From Sphingobium sp. BYY-5 (lineage in GTDB: Bacteria; Pseudomonadota; Alphaproteobacteria; Sphingomonadales; Sphingomonadaceae): a stretch of 64,000 nucleotides of DNA. The stretch's first letter is position 1; each line of letters starts with the position of its first letter. The DNA is taken from NCBI RefSeq assembly GCF_022758885.1, contig NZ_JALEBH010000001.1, positions 992,001-1,056,000 on the forward strand, read 5' to 3'. The notes beneath the pieces were generated by a model. The model had not been told where the DNA came from. It was given only the letters and a program-made list of their open reading frames with translations, and made no database searches. This document shows, in pieces, positions 26,223 to 36,628 of this stretch. Position numbers and translations under genes: made by a program.

Positions 26223-26289
26223 CGTTCGGGTCGAGCGAAGTCGAGACACGGTCGTGGGAACGCTTCTCAACTTCGCTCGAAGCGAACGG
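26223..26289. repeat. Imperfect intergenic palindrome (pccA / csaA)
   Basis: The outer arms CGTTCGGGTCGAGCGAAGT... and ...ACTTCGCTCGAAGCGAACG are imperfectly complementary. The element can form a long hairpin downstream of pccA and probably acts as a 3'-end structure or a mobile palindromic unit. Confidence 0.65.
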
Positions 26290-26297
26290 AGGTTTGT

Positions 26298-28298
26298 TCA
26301 CGCCAGTTCCAGGATCACCGCGTCCACGGGCAGGCTCTCGCCCTGCGCGGCCGAGACACTCTTGACCGTACCGGCCTTGGCGGCGCGGAGGATATTTTCC
26401 ATCTTCATCGCCTCGATCACGGCGAGCGGCTGGCCGAGTTCAACCTTGTCGCCTTCCTTGACGTTGAGCGCGACCAGCAGACCCGGCATCGGGCAGATGA
26501 GGAAACGCGACAGATCCGGTGGAACCTTCTCGATCATATGCGCGGTATAGGGCGCCGCATGGGCGGGCAGGATGCGCAGCTTATGGCTTGCCCCATGCGC
26601 GGTCAGGACGAAACCCGAACGCACCGGGGCGATCTTCACCGCCAATGCGTCCTCGCCGAACTCCGCCTCGATCAAGCGATCGCCGGGCGTATATTCCAAC
26701 GCCATGTCCAGGCTCACGCCATCGACGGTCACATCGTCGCCATCGATCTCCACATCGTGGATCGCATCACCGATCTTCACCTGCCAGCCAGTTGGCGGTG
26801 GAAGCCGACGCCCAAGCTGCCCGTCGATGCGGCGGGCACGATCGGCCTGGGCCATGGCGGCAAAGGCGCCGATCGCGGACAGGCGCTGAAGCAGTTCGGG
26901 CGATGCAGGCGCGCCGGTGAAGCCCTCCGGATATTCCTCCGCGATGAAACCGGTGGTGATGTTGCCCGATCGGAACCGCTCATGCTGCATCAGCGCGGAG
27001 ACGAAATCGATATTATGGCCCGGCCCCTCAATCTCGAACCGGTCGAGCGCCTCGATCTGCTTGTCGATCGCTTCGAGGCGGGTAGGCGCCCAGGTGATGA
27101 GCTTGGCGATCATCGGGTCGTAGAAGATCGAGACTTCCCCGCCCTCCTCCACGCCGTCGTCCACGCGGATCAGCGCGCCGCTCTCATCCGTGCCGGTTTC
27201 GGGCGGGTTGTAGCGGATCAGCCGGCCGGTCGACGGCAGGAACCCGCGATAGGGGTCTTCGGCATAGACGCGATTTTCGATCGACCAGCCGTTGATCTTC
27301 ACGTCCGCCTGGGTGAAGGCGAGTTTTTCGCCACTCGCGACGCGGATCATCTGCTCGACCAGGTCGACGCCGGTGATCTCCTCGGTGACGGGATGCTCGA
27401 CCTGAAGCCGGGTGTTCATCTCCAGGAAGTAGAAGCCGTCGCCGGTCTTGTCCTCGCCGCTGACGATCAGTTCGACCGTGCCCGCGCTGAAATAGCTGAC
27501 CGAGCGGGCGAGCGCGACGCACTGCTCGCCCATCTTCCTGCGCATTTCGGGGCTGACGAAGGGCGACGGCGCTTCCTCCACCACCTTCTGGTGGCGGCGC
27601 TGGATCGAACATTCGCGTTCGTTCAGGTAGACGATATTGCCATGCTGATCGCCCAGGACCTGGATTTCAATATGACGCGGGCTTTCGATGAACTTTTCGA
27701 TGAACACGCGGTCGTCGCCGAAGCTGTTCAGCCCTTCGCGCTTTGTCGCCTCAAACCCTTCGCGAACATCCTGTTCGGAATAAGCGAGGCGCATACCCTT
27801 GCCGCCGCCGCCGGCCGACGCCTTCATCATCACCGGATAGCCGATCTCGTTGGAGATGCGGACGGCGTGTTCGGTGTCGTCGATCACGCCGACATAGCCG
27901 GGGACGACGTTGACGCCCGCTTCCAGGGCAAGCTTCTTGGACTCGATCTTGTCGCCCATGGCGGCGATGGCATTGGCGGGTGGGCCGACGAAGATGATGC
28001 CTTCCGCGTCCAGCGCCTTGCGGAAGCTCTCTCGCTCCGAGAGGAAGCCGTAGCCGGGGTGGACCGCATCGGCGCCGGTGGCCTTGCACGCTGCGATGAT
28101 CCTGTCGGCGAGCAGATAGGATTGGGCGGCGGGCGACGGGCCGATATGCACCGCCTCATCGGCCATCAGGACATGCGGCGCGCGGGCATCGGCATCGGAA
28201 TAGACCGCGACGGTCTTGATGCCCATCTTGCGCGCGGTGCGGATGACCCGACACGCAATTTCGCCACGGTTCGCGATCAGGATCTTGGTGATTGCCAT
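26298..28298 (-). CDS. pccA: Propionyl-CoA/acetyl-CoA carboxylase alpha (biotin) subunit
   Basis: PccA carries the biotin carboxylase and biotin carrier domains that carboxylate propionyl-CoA to methylmalonyl-CoA together with PccB. The 666-residue product begins ITKILIANRGEIACRVIRTA. It has the ATP-grasp loop KASAGGGGKGMR, the catalytic region EMNTRLQVEHPVTEE, a PCC-specific middle (BT) domain and the biotinyl lysine Lys632 in EAMKMEN, 34 residues from the end as in the family. It is the last gene of the pccB-mce-scpA-bioB-pccA series on the minus strand. Confidence 0.96.
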   Translation of the reverse strand: MAITKILIANRGEIACRVIRTARKMGIKTVAVYSDADARAPHVLMADEAVHIGPSPAAQSYLLADRIIAACKATGADAVHPGYGFLSERESFRKALDAEGIIFVGPPANAIAAMGDKIESKKLALEAGVNVVPGYVGVIDDTEHAVRISNEIGYPVMMKASAGGGGKGMRLAYSEQDVREGFEATKREGLNSFGDDRVFIEKFIESPRHIEIQVLGDQHGNIVYLNERECSIQRRHQKVVEEAPSPFVSPEMRRKMGEQCVALARSVSYFSAGTVELIVSGEDKTGDGFYFLEMNTRLQVEHPVTEEITGVDLVEQMIRVASGEKLAFTQADVKINGWSIENRVYAEDPYRGFLPSTGRLIRYNPPETGTDESGALIRVDDGVEEGGEVSIFYDPMIAKLITWAPTRLEAIDKQIEALDRFEIEGPGHNIDFVSALMQHERFRSGNITTGFIAEEYPEGFTGAPASPELLQRLSAIGAFAAMAQADRARRIDGQLGRRLPPPTGWQVKIGDAIHDVEIDGDDVTVDGVSLDMALEYTPGDRLIEAEFGEDALAVKIAPVRSGFVLTAHGASHKLRILPAHAAPYTAHMIEKVPPDLSRFLICPMPGLLVALNVKEGDKVELGQPLAVIEAMKMENILRAAKAGTVKSVSAAQGESLPVDAVILELA

Positions 28299-28337
28299 TT
28301 TGTGTCCTTGCCCCAGTCCTATCCAGTTTCCATTTCC

Positions 28338-28418
28338 GTCACCCCGGACTTGATCCGGGGTCCAGGGTCACATGCGTTGTGCGGGGAACCCTGGATGCCG
28401 GATAAAGTCCGGGGTGAC
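28338..28418. repeat. REP-like palindrome (GTCACCCCGGAC family)
   Basis: A 12-bp perfect outer inverted repeat (28338-28349 with 28407-28418) encloses smaller nested stems such as CCGGACTTGATCCGG. The same architecture occurs at 35914-35997, so this is a dispersed repeat family. It lies between bioB and pccA. Confidence 0.85.
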
Positions 28419-28454
28419 GCTATTATTTCAGTCCGTCTTCTGACCCCGTTCGGG

Positions 28455-28530
28455 TTGAACTTGTTTCAAGGCCCCTCCTTCCCCACGCCCCATCGCTCCC
28501 GAAGGCGCGATGGATGCTGAAACAAGTTCA
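28455..28530. repeat. Second palindromic element (TTGAACTTGTTTCA arms)
   Basis: TTGAACTTGTTTCA at 28455-28468 pairs with TGAAACAAGTTCA at 28518-28530 across about 50 bp. It is a different repeat type from its neighbour at 28338 and lies just downstream of bioB. It may be a 3' stem loop in the operon transcript. Confidence 0.7.
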
Positions 28531-28555
28531 GCATGACGGGAGAAAGCAAAACAGA

Positions 28556-29557
28556 TCACTCCGCCGCTTCCAGATGCCCGTGCGGTTGCGCCATCATCGG
28601 TGTCAGGCCCAGCTTGCCGAGCAGCGCACTGTCCTTGTCATCCCCGGCATTGGCTGCGGTCAGCAGCTTGTCGCCGGTGAAGATGCTGTTCGCGCCCGCC
28701 ATGAAGCAGAGCGCCTGGCAGGCTTCGCTCATGCTCTCGCGACCCGCGCTCAGGCGCACCATCGACTGGGGCATGACGATACGGGCCACCGCGACGGTGC
28801 GGACGAACTCCACCTCGTCGATCTTGGCGAGCGGCGTGTCCTTGAGCATATCGCCCAGAACCGTGCCCGCCACCGGCACCAGCGCGTTGATCGGCACGCT
28901 TTCGGGGTGCGGCATGGTGGCGAGTGCGTGGAGGAAGCCGATACGGTCGCTCCGCGTCTCACCCATGCCGACGATGCCGCCGCAGCAGACATTGATCCCC
29001 GCCGACCGCACATTTTCCAGCGTCTCGATCCGGTCTTCGAAGCTGCGGGTGGTGATGACGTTGGCGTAGTTCTCCGGCGAGGTGTCGATATTATGATTAT
29101 AATAATCGAGACCCGCGTCGGCGAGCGTTTTCGCCTGCTTTTCGTCCAACATGCCCAGCGTCATGCAGGTTTCCATGCCCATCGCGCGCACGCCCTGCAC
29201 CATCGCGACCAGCTTTGGCATATCGCGTTCCTTGGGGTTGCGCCATGCCGCGCCCATGCAGAAACGGCCGGAGCCATGGTCCTTCGCCTGTGCAGCGGCC
29301 TGAAGCACGGCTTGCACGTCCATCAACTTGGTGGCCTTGAGGCCGCCTTCGGCTTCGGTCGACTGGCTGCAATAGCCGCAATCTTCCGGACAGCCGCCCG
29401 TCTTGATGGACAGCAAAGTGGACAGTTGCACTTCATTGCGCGGATGGTTCGCCCGATGGATCGACTGCGCTTCGAACATCAGGTCGTTGAAGGGCAGATC
29501 GAACAGCGCGGCGATCTCTTCGCGGGTCCAATCGGTGCGGGCGGTAACGGTATTCAA
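28556..29557 (-). CDS. bioB: Biotin synthase (radical SAM)
   Basis: BioB inserts sulfur into dethiobiotin in the last step of biotin synthesis. The 333-residue product has the radical-SAM cluster motif CPEDCGYC (Cys56, 60, 63) and the conserved [12 protein letters not shown] and [10 protein letters not shown]. The start is a TTG at 29557 whose last two bases overlap the scpA stop (TTGA), with a GGAGG site 6 nt upstream, so translation is coupled to scpA. It sits between scpA and pccA, apart from other biotin genes; this supplies the cofactor of the carboxylase encoded by the same operon. Confidence 0.95.
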   Translation of the reverse strand: MNTVTARTDWTREEIAALFDLPFNDLMFEAQSIHRANHPRNEVQLSTLLSIKTGGCPEDCGYCSQSTEAEGGLKATKLMDVQAVLQAAAQAKDHGSGRFCMGAAWRNPKERDMPKLVAMVQGVRAMGMETCMTLGMLDEKQAKTLADAGLDYYNHNIDTSPENYANVITTRSFEDRIETLENVRSAGINVCCGGIVGMGETRSDRIGFLHALATMPHPESVPINALVPVAGTVLGDMLKDTPLAKIDEVEFVRTVAVARIVMPQSMVRLSAGRESMSEACQALCFMAGANSIFTGDKLLTAANAGDDKDSALLGKLGLTPMMAQPHGHLEAAE

Positions 29558-31719
29558 GCGGCTTCCTCCAGCCCGGCGGGGGGCATGTTGTGGCCGAGAA
29601 GGCGCAGCACGTCGGCGGCGCATTCCACGACATTGGAACCCGGCCCATAAATCCCCTGAACTCCGGCGTCACGAAGATAGTCATAATCCTGCGGCGGGAT
29701 CACGCCGCCGGCGATCACCTTGATGTCGCTGCGCCCCTTTTCGCGCAGCTTCTGGATCAGTTCCGGGATCAACGTCTTGTGCCCTGCCGCTAGCGACGAT
29801 GCACCAACCACGTCGACGCCGCTGTCGAGCGCCAACACTACCGTTTCCTCCGGCGTCTGGAACAGCGGGCCGGACACCACGTCAAAGCCCATGTCGCCAA
29901 AGGCCGATGCGATGATGTTGGCGCCCCGATCGTGACCATCCTGTCCCATCTTGGCGACGAGCAGTTTTGGCCTGCGACCGAGGCGCCGTTCGACGGCCTG
30001 CACGCCGTCGAGAACCTGTTTCCAGCGGCTGTCGCCTTCATATGGCGCGCCGTATACGCCCTTCACTGGCGTGGGCTGCGTGCCGTAGCGGTTGAAACTT
30101 ACCTCCATGGCGGAGGAAATCTCCCCCAGCGTGGCGCGGGCGCGGGCCGCTTCGACCGCATGGGCGAGGAGGTTGTTTTCGATCGACTGCGGCCCGGCGG
30201 CGGCGGCGCGGAGGGATTCCAGCGCGGCCTGGCAGGCGTCTTCGTTGCGCTCCGCCTTCACCCGGTTGATGCGGGCGATCTGCGCCTCGCGGACCTTGCT
30301 GTTGTCGACTTCCAGCGTTTCAAGCAGATCTTCACTGGCGAGGCGATATTTGTTGACGCCGACGATGACGTCCTCGCCCCGGTCGACACGCGCCTGACGC
30401 GCGGCCGCGGCGGTCTCGATCATCGCCTTGGGCCAGCCCGCCGCGACGGCCTTCGCCATGCCGCCTTCGGCCTCCACGCGATCGATGATCTCCTGCGCGG
30501 CGTCGACCAATTGCTGGGTCAGCGCTTCCACATAATAGCTGCCCCCCAGCGGATCGACGACATTGCACATGCCGGTCTCTTCCTGGATGACGATCTGCGT
30601 GTTGCGCGCGATGCGGGCCGAAAAGTCCGTCGGCAGCGCGATCGCTTCGTCCAGCGCGTTGGTGTGCAGCGACTGCGTGCCGCCCAGCATGGCGGCCATC
30701 GCTTCGATCGTGGTGCGCATGACATTGTTATAGGGGTCTTGCTCGGTCAGCGAGACGCCCGAGGTCTGGCAATGAGTGCGCAGCATCTTGGAGCGCTCGT
30801 CCTGCGCACCCAGCTTGGTCATGACGCGATGCCAGAGCACGCGGGCGGCGCGCAGCTTGGCGATTTCCATGAAGAAGTTCATGCCGATGGCGAAGAAGAA
30901 GCTCAAACGCCCGGCGAACTTGTCGATGTCGAGGCCGCTCGCCACGCCAAAGCGGACATATTCCGCTCCGTCCGCGATGGTGAAGGCCAGTTCCTGCACC
31001 TGCGTCGCGCCGGCTTCCTGCATATGATAGCCGGAGATGGAGATGCTGTTGAACTTGGGCATCTCGCGCGAGGTGTAGCCGAAAATGTCCGAGATGATCC
31101 GCATCGAGGGTTCGGGCGGGTAGATATAGGTGTTGCGGACCATGAATTCCTTCAGAATGTCGTTCTGAATGGTCCCGTCCAGCAGCTTGCGCTCGACCCC
31201 CTGCTCCTCGCCCGCGACGATGAAGAAGGCCAGGATCGGGATTACCGCGCCGTTCATGGTCATCGAAACGGACATCTGGTCGAGCGGAATGCCGTCGAAC
31301 AGGATCTTCATGTCCTCGATGGTATCGATCGCCACACCCGCCTTGCCGACATCGCCGACGACGCGTGGATGATCGCTGTCATAGCCGCGATGGGTGGCAA
31401 GATCGAAAGCGACGCTGAGGCCCTTCTGCCCCGCCGCCAGGTTGCGGCGATAGAAGGCATTGGATTCTTCGGCGGTCGAGAAGCCCGCATATTGGCGGAT
31501 AGTCCAGGGACGCCCGGCATACATGGAGGCGCGCACGCCGCGCGTGAACGGCGCAAAGCCGGGAAGGCCCGGATCGCCAATCTTATCTGGGGTCACGTCC
31601 TCCGCCGTGTAGAGCGGCTTCACCGTGATCCCTTCCGGGGTCTCCCAGTTCAGGTCCTTGCCCTTCACTTCCTTGACGGCGGCGGCGGCCCATTGCTCCA
31701 GCGTCGGCTTGTCGGTCAT
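29554..31719 (-). CDS. scpA: Methylmalonyl-CoA mutase, single-chain
   Basis: The enzyme converts (R)-methylmalonyl-CoA to succinyl-CoA with adenosylcobalamin. The 721-residue chain has the TIM-barrel mutase domain ([35 protein letters not shown]) and a C-terminal B12-binding domain with the cobalt-ligand motif DGHDRG (His596). One chain contains both parts, as in the homodimeric enzymes. The start at 31719 has an AGG site; a frame extension upstream is not conserved. bioB overlaps its stop codon; mce lies 169 bp upstream. Confidence 0.96.
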   Translation of the reverse strand: MTDKPTLEQWAAAAVKEVKGKDLNWETPEGITVKPLYTAEDVTPDKIGDPGLPGFAPFTRGVRASMYAGRPWTIRQYAGFSTAEESNAFYRRNLAAGQKGLSVAFDLATHRGYDSDHPRVVGDVGKAGVAIDTIEDMKILFDGIPLDQMSVSMTMNGAVIPILAFFIVAGEEQGVERKLLDGTIQNDILKEFMVRNTYIYPPEPSMRIISDIFGYTSREMPKFNSISISGYHMQEAGATQVQELAFTIADGAEYVRFGVASGLDIDKFAGRLSFFFAIGMNFFMEIAKLRAARVLWHRVMTKLGAQDERSKMLRTHCQTSGVSLTEQDPYNNVMRTTIEAMAAMLGGTQSLHTNALDEAIALPTDFSARIARNTQIVIQEETGMCNVVDPLGGSYYVEALTQQLVDAAQEIIDRVEAEGGMAKAVAAGWPKAMIETAAAARQARVDRGEDVIVGVNKYRLASEDLLETLEVDNSKVREAQIARINRVKAERNEDACQAALESLRAAAAGPQSIENNLLAHAVEAARARATLGEISSAMEVSFNRYGTQPTPVKGVYGAPYEGDSRWKQVLDGVQAVERRLGRRPKLLVAKMGQDGHDRGANIIASAFGDMGFDVVSGPLFQTPEETVVLALDSGVDVVGASSLAAGHKTLIPELIQKLREKGRSDIKVIAGGVIPPQDYDYLRDAGVQGIYGPGSNVVECAADVLRLLGHNMPPAGLEEAA

Positions 31720-31735
31720 TTGCGTCCCTACCTTA

Positions 31736-31882
31736 TTCCTCTCCCACAAGCGGGAGAGGATACGCAGGCTTGCCAGCTTGTCTGGCTAGCCGGAGTTGGA
31801 GTGGGCTGTCCGGCCCACCCCGCTGCGACTAGGGCCTGCTGCGCAGCCCCAAGTCTCGCTGCCCCTCCCGCAGGCGGGAGGG
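31736..31882. repeat. Inverted-repeat region between mce and scpA
   Basis: Two related short palindromes bracket the gap: CTCTCCCACAAGCGGGAGAG near 31740 and CCCCTCCCGCAGGCGGGAGG near 31862. Such stems are common sphingomonad intergenic repeats and may stabilise or partly terminate the mce transcript. I see no gene here. Confidence 0.65.
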
Positions 31883-31888
31883 GTGGTG

Positions 31889-32329
31889 TTAATGTGCGCC
31901 CTCCTTCGGCGTCTCCATAATCTCGGTCAGCACCCCGTTCATATCCTTGGGGTGGACGAAGAAGATCGGCGTGCCATGCGCGCCGATGCGCGGCTCCCCC
32001 AGAACCTTCTTGCCTAACTCTTCGAACCAGCTTTTGGCTTCATATATGTCGGGCACTTCGTAGCACATATGGTGCTGTCCACCGGCCGGGTTCTTCGCGA
32101 TGAAGCTATGGATCGGGCTGTTCTCACCCAGCGGTTCGATCAGTTCGATCTGTGTCCCCGCCGTACCGCCTTCACCAGGCGTATCAACGAAACACACCTT
32201 CACGCCCTGCGCGGGCAGGTCGAAGGGTTCATGCGCGATCGTCGCGCCCATGACGTCGCGATAATAAGCAAGGCTCGCCTCCAGCGAAGGCGTCGCGATG
32301 CCGATATGGTTGAGACGGCCGAGTTTCAT
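31889..32329 (-). CDS. mce: Methylmalonyl-CoA epimerase
   Basis: Mce interconverts (S)- and (R)-methylmalonyl-CoA, linking carboxylase and mutase. The 146-residue glyoxalase-fold protein begins GRLNHIGIATPSLEASLAYY. The metal ligands are expected in NHIGIA, QIELIEPLGE and HHMCYEVPD, all present. The start at 32329 has an AGGACAGGA ribosome binding site; the longer frame upstream is made of repeat sequence. It lies between pccB and scpA in the same direction. Confidence 0.95.
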   Translation of the reverse strand: MKLGRLNHIGIATPSLEASLAYYRDVMGATIAHEPFDLPAQGVKVCFVDTPGEGGTAGTQIELIEPLGENSPIHSFIAKNPAGGQHHMCYEVPDIYEAKSWFEELGKKVLGEPRIGAHGTPIFFVHPKDMNGVLTEIMETPKEGAH

Positions 32330-32378
32330 TTCCTGTCCTTCGTCATTGCGAGCATAGCGAAGCAATCCATTTGACGTA

Positions 32379-32672
32379 TCAACCTTGCACAATACTCTCG
32401 TATAAATCCTGCCAACCGGGATTGAGGGCGATAATCAAAGCAATCTTCTTTGCCCGTGATCATGCCTTGATTTGCTTTTCCCGTAAGATGGCCGCTTCCA
32501 TCGTGTCGGCCATTTCGAACCACACCAGCATCTTACAGTCGTAACGCTGCGTGAACCCATCCGCGACGCCCTCGCGATGCTGCCATGCGCGCTGCGGCAG
32601 GTTCGACGTCACGCTGGTGTAGAGCGTCCCGTTGCACCTGTTGGCCATGATGTAGACAGCGGGTTGCATCAT
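32379..32672 (-). pseudogene. GIY-YIG nuclease-domain gene with an in-frame TGA
   Basis: The frame from ATG 32672 encodes a small GIY-YIG (YhbQ-like) protein: VYIMANRCNGTLYTSVTSNL, then QRAWQHREG and EAAILREKQIKA. A TGA stands at 32460-32462, codon 71. The same frame continues without shift for 26 more codons with the normal family C-terminus (SRAKKIALIIALNPGWQDLY) to a TGA at 32379. Family members have Trp just where the TGA stands (REKQIK-x-W), so a single TGG to TGA change explains it. In addition, the first GIY tyrosine is replaced (VYIMANR keeps the Tyr) and the YIG half reads LYTSV instead of LYVGV. It lies between pccB and mce and is flanked by REP-like repeats. Confidence 0.85.
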
Positions 32673-32676
32673 CCCA

Positions 32677-32761
32677 CTTCGTCATTGCGAGGAGCCAAAG
32701 GCGACGCGGCAATCCAAAAATCGCGCCAATGGATTGCTTCGCTTCGCTCGCAATGACGAAG
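32677..32761. repeat. REP-like palindrome (CGTCATTGCGAG family)
   Basis: A perfect 15-bp inverted repeat (CTTCGTCATTGCGAG at 32677-32691 with its complement at 32747-32761) with internal GCAATCC/GGATTGC arms. A related half-unit is at 32340-32378, on the other side of the GIY-YIG gene. The two copies bracket that gene. Confidence 0.85.
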
Positions 32762-32784
32762 GAGGAGATGGCGTTCATCGTCTG

Positions 32785-34317
<1,533 letters not shown>

Positions 34318-34381
34318 GTAGGGCTTCTCTCCGGTTCAGGCGAACGGTCGTCGTATCATCCCCTATCCAGCCCCTGCGGAC

Positions 34382-34429
34382 TTTCGCAAATGCAAATTTG
34401 CTAATTTGCAAATCGCGATTTCGCAAATT
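34382..34429. promoter_or_regulatory. Cluster of TTTGCAAA-type operator sites (PccR/RamB-like)
   Basis: Within 48 bp there are four overlapping near-palindromes: TTTCGCAAA (34382-34390), GCAAATTTGC (34392-34401), ATTTGCAAAT (34404-34413) and ATTTCGCAAAT (34418-34428). TTTGCAAA pairs are the known target of the PccR regulator of propionyl-CoA carboxylase in Rhodobacter, and related motifs are bound by RamB. The sites lie 65 bp before pccB and only 12 bp before the regulator start, so both control of pccB and autoregulation are expected. Confidence 0.8.
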
Positions 34430-34440
34430 AGAAGCGGAAT

Positions 34441-35856
34441 ATGGCACGCGGCAATCGTATCTTCGCAGGTCCACGCCTGCGCCAGCTCCGCCTGGACCAC
34501 CGTATGGACCAGGCGACGATGGCGCAGGCGCTGGGCATATCCGTATCCTATCTTTCGCAGCTTGAGAATGACGACCGACCGCTGACCGCCAAGGTCAAGG
34601 CAGCGGTCGCCAACAGCTTTCCCACCGACTGGGCCAGCTTCGACAGCCGGGAGGATGAGCAGTTGCTGGGCGCCTTCACCTATGCGCTCGCCCATCCCGA
34701 ACTGCCCGGCGTGCAGATGGAGCCGGAGCGGATCGAGAAGCTGCACCTGCAATTTCCCGAATTCGCGGCACGCTATGTCGATCTCTACAACGCCCATATG
34801 CGCGCCAATGAGCGAATCAACATGATCGAGGAGGCGATCGCCAACGATCATGAGGTGCAGGCGCGACTGCCTTGGGAAGCCGCCCGCGACTGGTTCCACG
34901 AGGCAGGCAATTATGTCCATCCACTCGACTGCCTGGCGGAGGAGATGGCGGAAAGCTTCACCCAGGGGCAGGTGCTGGATGAAGGGATGCTGGTGGAAGC
35001 GCTCGCCCGTCGCCACGGCATCGAGACGCTGATCGCCGAAACGCCCGACAGCGCCCTGCGCGCCTATCGCGCCGCCGACCGGCAGTTGTTCGTCAACGCC
35101 GCGCTGCCGACCGAAAGCCGCAAGTTCATGCTGGCGCACCAGCTCATGATGCTGGAGGGGCAGGCGGTGATCGCCGATGTGGTGGGCAAGGCCGCCCTGC
35201 CCGTCCCCGGCGCGGACCGGCTGCTGGCGATTGGCCTGGGCAATTACGCCGCCGGCGCGCTGCTGCTGCCCTATGCCGCCTTTCGCGAAGCGGCGCGGAC
35301 GATGCGGCATGACATAGACCGGCTCGCGCGCACGTTCGGCGTCAGTTTCGAGCAGGCCTGCCACCGCCTTTCGACGCTCCAGCGGCCGGGACTGCGTGGC
35401 ATCCCCTTCTTCTTCTGCCGCGTCGACATGGCGGGCAACATCACCAAGCGCCATAGCGCCACCCGCCTGCAATTCGCCCGCTTCGGCGGCGCCTGCCCGC
35501 TCTGGAACGTGCATGAGGCGGTGGCGGTCCCTGACCGGATCAACGTGCAGCTTGGCGAGACGCCTGACGGAGTGCGTTATGTGTCGATGGCCAAGGGGCT
35601 GGTGAAGCCATCGGGCAGCTACAAGCGGACACCGCGTCGCTTCGCCGTGGTGCTGGGCTGCGAGGTCGCCCATGCGGCGAACTTCGTCTATGCCGACGGC
35701 CTGCAACTGGAGGTGGAGGGCGCAGCCACCCCGATCGGCATCACTTGCCGCCTATGCCCCCGCCAAAGCTGCGACCAGCGCGCCTTCCCGCCCGCCGACC
35801 GCCCGATCCATGTCGATCCGGACAATAGGCAGATCGTGCCTTACTGGATAGGCTGA
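34441..35856 (+). CDS. pccR: Short-chain acyl-CoA regulator (PccR/RamB family)
   Basis: A 471-residue regulator with an N-terminal XRE helix-turn-helix (RLRQLRLDHRMDQATMAQAL...VSYLSQLEND, about 12-47), a central ImmA/IrrE-like region (QLFVNAALPTESRKFMLAHQLMM) that lacks an intact HExxH motif, and a C-terminal DUF2083-type domain (RLSTLQRPGLRGIPFFFCRVD). Two late cysteines sit in CRLCPRQSC. The family senses short-chain acyl-CoA status and controls propionate or acetate use. The divergent position to pccB and the operator cluster between them support control of the pcc-scp operon. The gene symbol is by analogy. Confidence 0.88.
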   Translation: MARGNRIFAGPRLRQLRLDHRMDQATMAQALGISVSYLSQLENDDRPLTAKVKAAVANSFPTDWASFDSREDEQLLGAFTYALAHPELPGVQMEPERIEKLHLQFPEFAARYVDLYNAHMRANERINMIEEAIANDHEVQARLPWEAARDWFHEAGNYVHPLDCLAEEMAESFTQGQVLDEGMLVEALARRHGIETLIAETPDSALRAYRAADRQLFVNAALPTESRKFMLAHQLMMLEGQAVIADVVGKAALPVPGADRLLAIGLGNYAAGALLLPYAAFREAARTMRHDIDRLARTFGVSFEQACHRLSTLQRPGLRGIPFFFCRVDMAGNITKRHSATRLQFARFGGACPLWNVHEAVAVPDRINVQLGETPDGVRYVSMAKGLVKPSGSYKRTPRRFAVVLGCEVAHAANFVYADGLQLEVEGAATPIGITCRLCPRQSCDQRAFPPADRPIHVDPDNRQIVPYWIG

Positions 35857-35913
35857 GCCGCCTAGGGCCGATCAACATTCAGGTTAAAGCAGAAGCCTTG
35901 GCCTGATTCTCAA

Positions 35914-35997
35914 CGTCATGCCGGACTTGATCCGGCATCCAGAGTCGCAGGCGACGCCTTTTGTGGCCCTGGATGCCGGATCAGGTCCGGCATGACG
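35914..35997. repeat. REP-like palindrome (CGTCATGCCGGAC family)
   Basis: A perfect 13-bp outer inverted repeat (35914-35926 with 35985-35997) encloses nested stems with the core CCGGACTTGATCCGG. It is the same family as the repeat at 28338. It lies between the convergent pccR and DUF983 genes, where it may also serve as terminator. Confidence 0.85.
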
Positions 35998-36035
35998 GCT
36001 TGGGAAGCGCCTAAGACTGCGAATGTCGATCCGCC

Positions 36036-36476
36036 CTAGGGCCTCCCATCTCCATGTAGTTTGGCCCACAGATCCGCCGTGCCGGCTTCCTGCGCCCTGG
36101 TGGTGAACTGGGCGGCAATCAGCCAGCCCTTGATCGGGCGCATCGGCAGCACCGTGGTCAGGATGAGCACGGGAATGCCCACGGCGACATGCACCCACCA
36201 GGGCGGCCGCGCCAATATCTCCAGCATGATGATGAAGATCACGCCCGGCACACAGGCGAAAAGTTGGACAAATACCGCCGGGCCATCGGCAGGATCGGCG
36301 AAATTATAGTTGAGGCCGCAAACCTCACAATGGTCGCGCATGGTCAGGAAACCGGTGAAGATATGCCCCTCGCCACAACGCGGGCAGCGGCCGAAGACGC
36401 CGGTCTCATGCGCCGGGCGCTTCTTCCATTGCCGGCCGGATTCATCGACCCAATGGGCTTCGCTCTTCTGTTCCAT
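36036..36476 (-). CDS. DUF983 family membrane protein
   Basis: A 146-residue protein with an N-terminal zinc-ribbon-like pair CPRC and CEVC (CxxC x about 19 CxxC), then two or three hydrophobic helices (about 67-115) and LPMRPIKGWLIAAQF. The pattern fits DUF983, whose function is unknown. The start at 36476 has a GGGAG site 6 nt upstream. It is divergent from ychF across 152 bp. Confidence 0.88.
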   Translation of the reverse strand: MEQKSEAHWVDESGRQWKKRPAHETGVFGRCPRCGEGHIFTGFLTMRDHCEVCGLNYNFADPADGPAVFVQLFACVPGVIFIIMLEILARPPWWVHVAVGIPVLILTTVLPMRPIKGWLIAAQFTTRAQEAGTADLWAKLHGDGRP

Positions 36477-36628
36477 CTCGTCTCCCATCGTCCCGACCCA
36501 TGTCCCGAAACCCTGGCGCATGTCCATTGCGCCTTTTGTCCCACCCTCGCCCTGCGCCCAAGGCTGGCCTTTGCGTCCACAAAGCGCTATCGGGCGCGCC
36601 AATCATCCCGATCTTATAAGGCAGTCAA

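Noticed and set aside
26538..28520. A 660-codon open frame on the plus strand
   Set aside because: Antisense of pccA; its low-complexity Arg/Asp/His-rich translation resembles no protein.
29932..31920. A 662-codon open frame on the plus strand
   Set aside because: Antisense of scpA, without ribosome site or recognisable domains.
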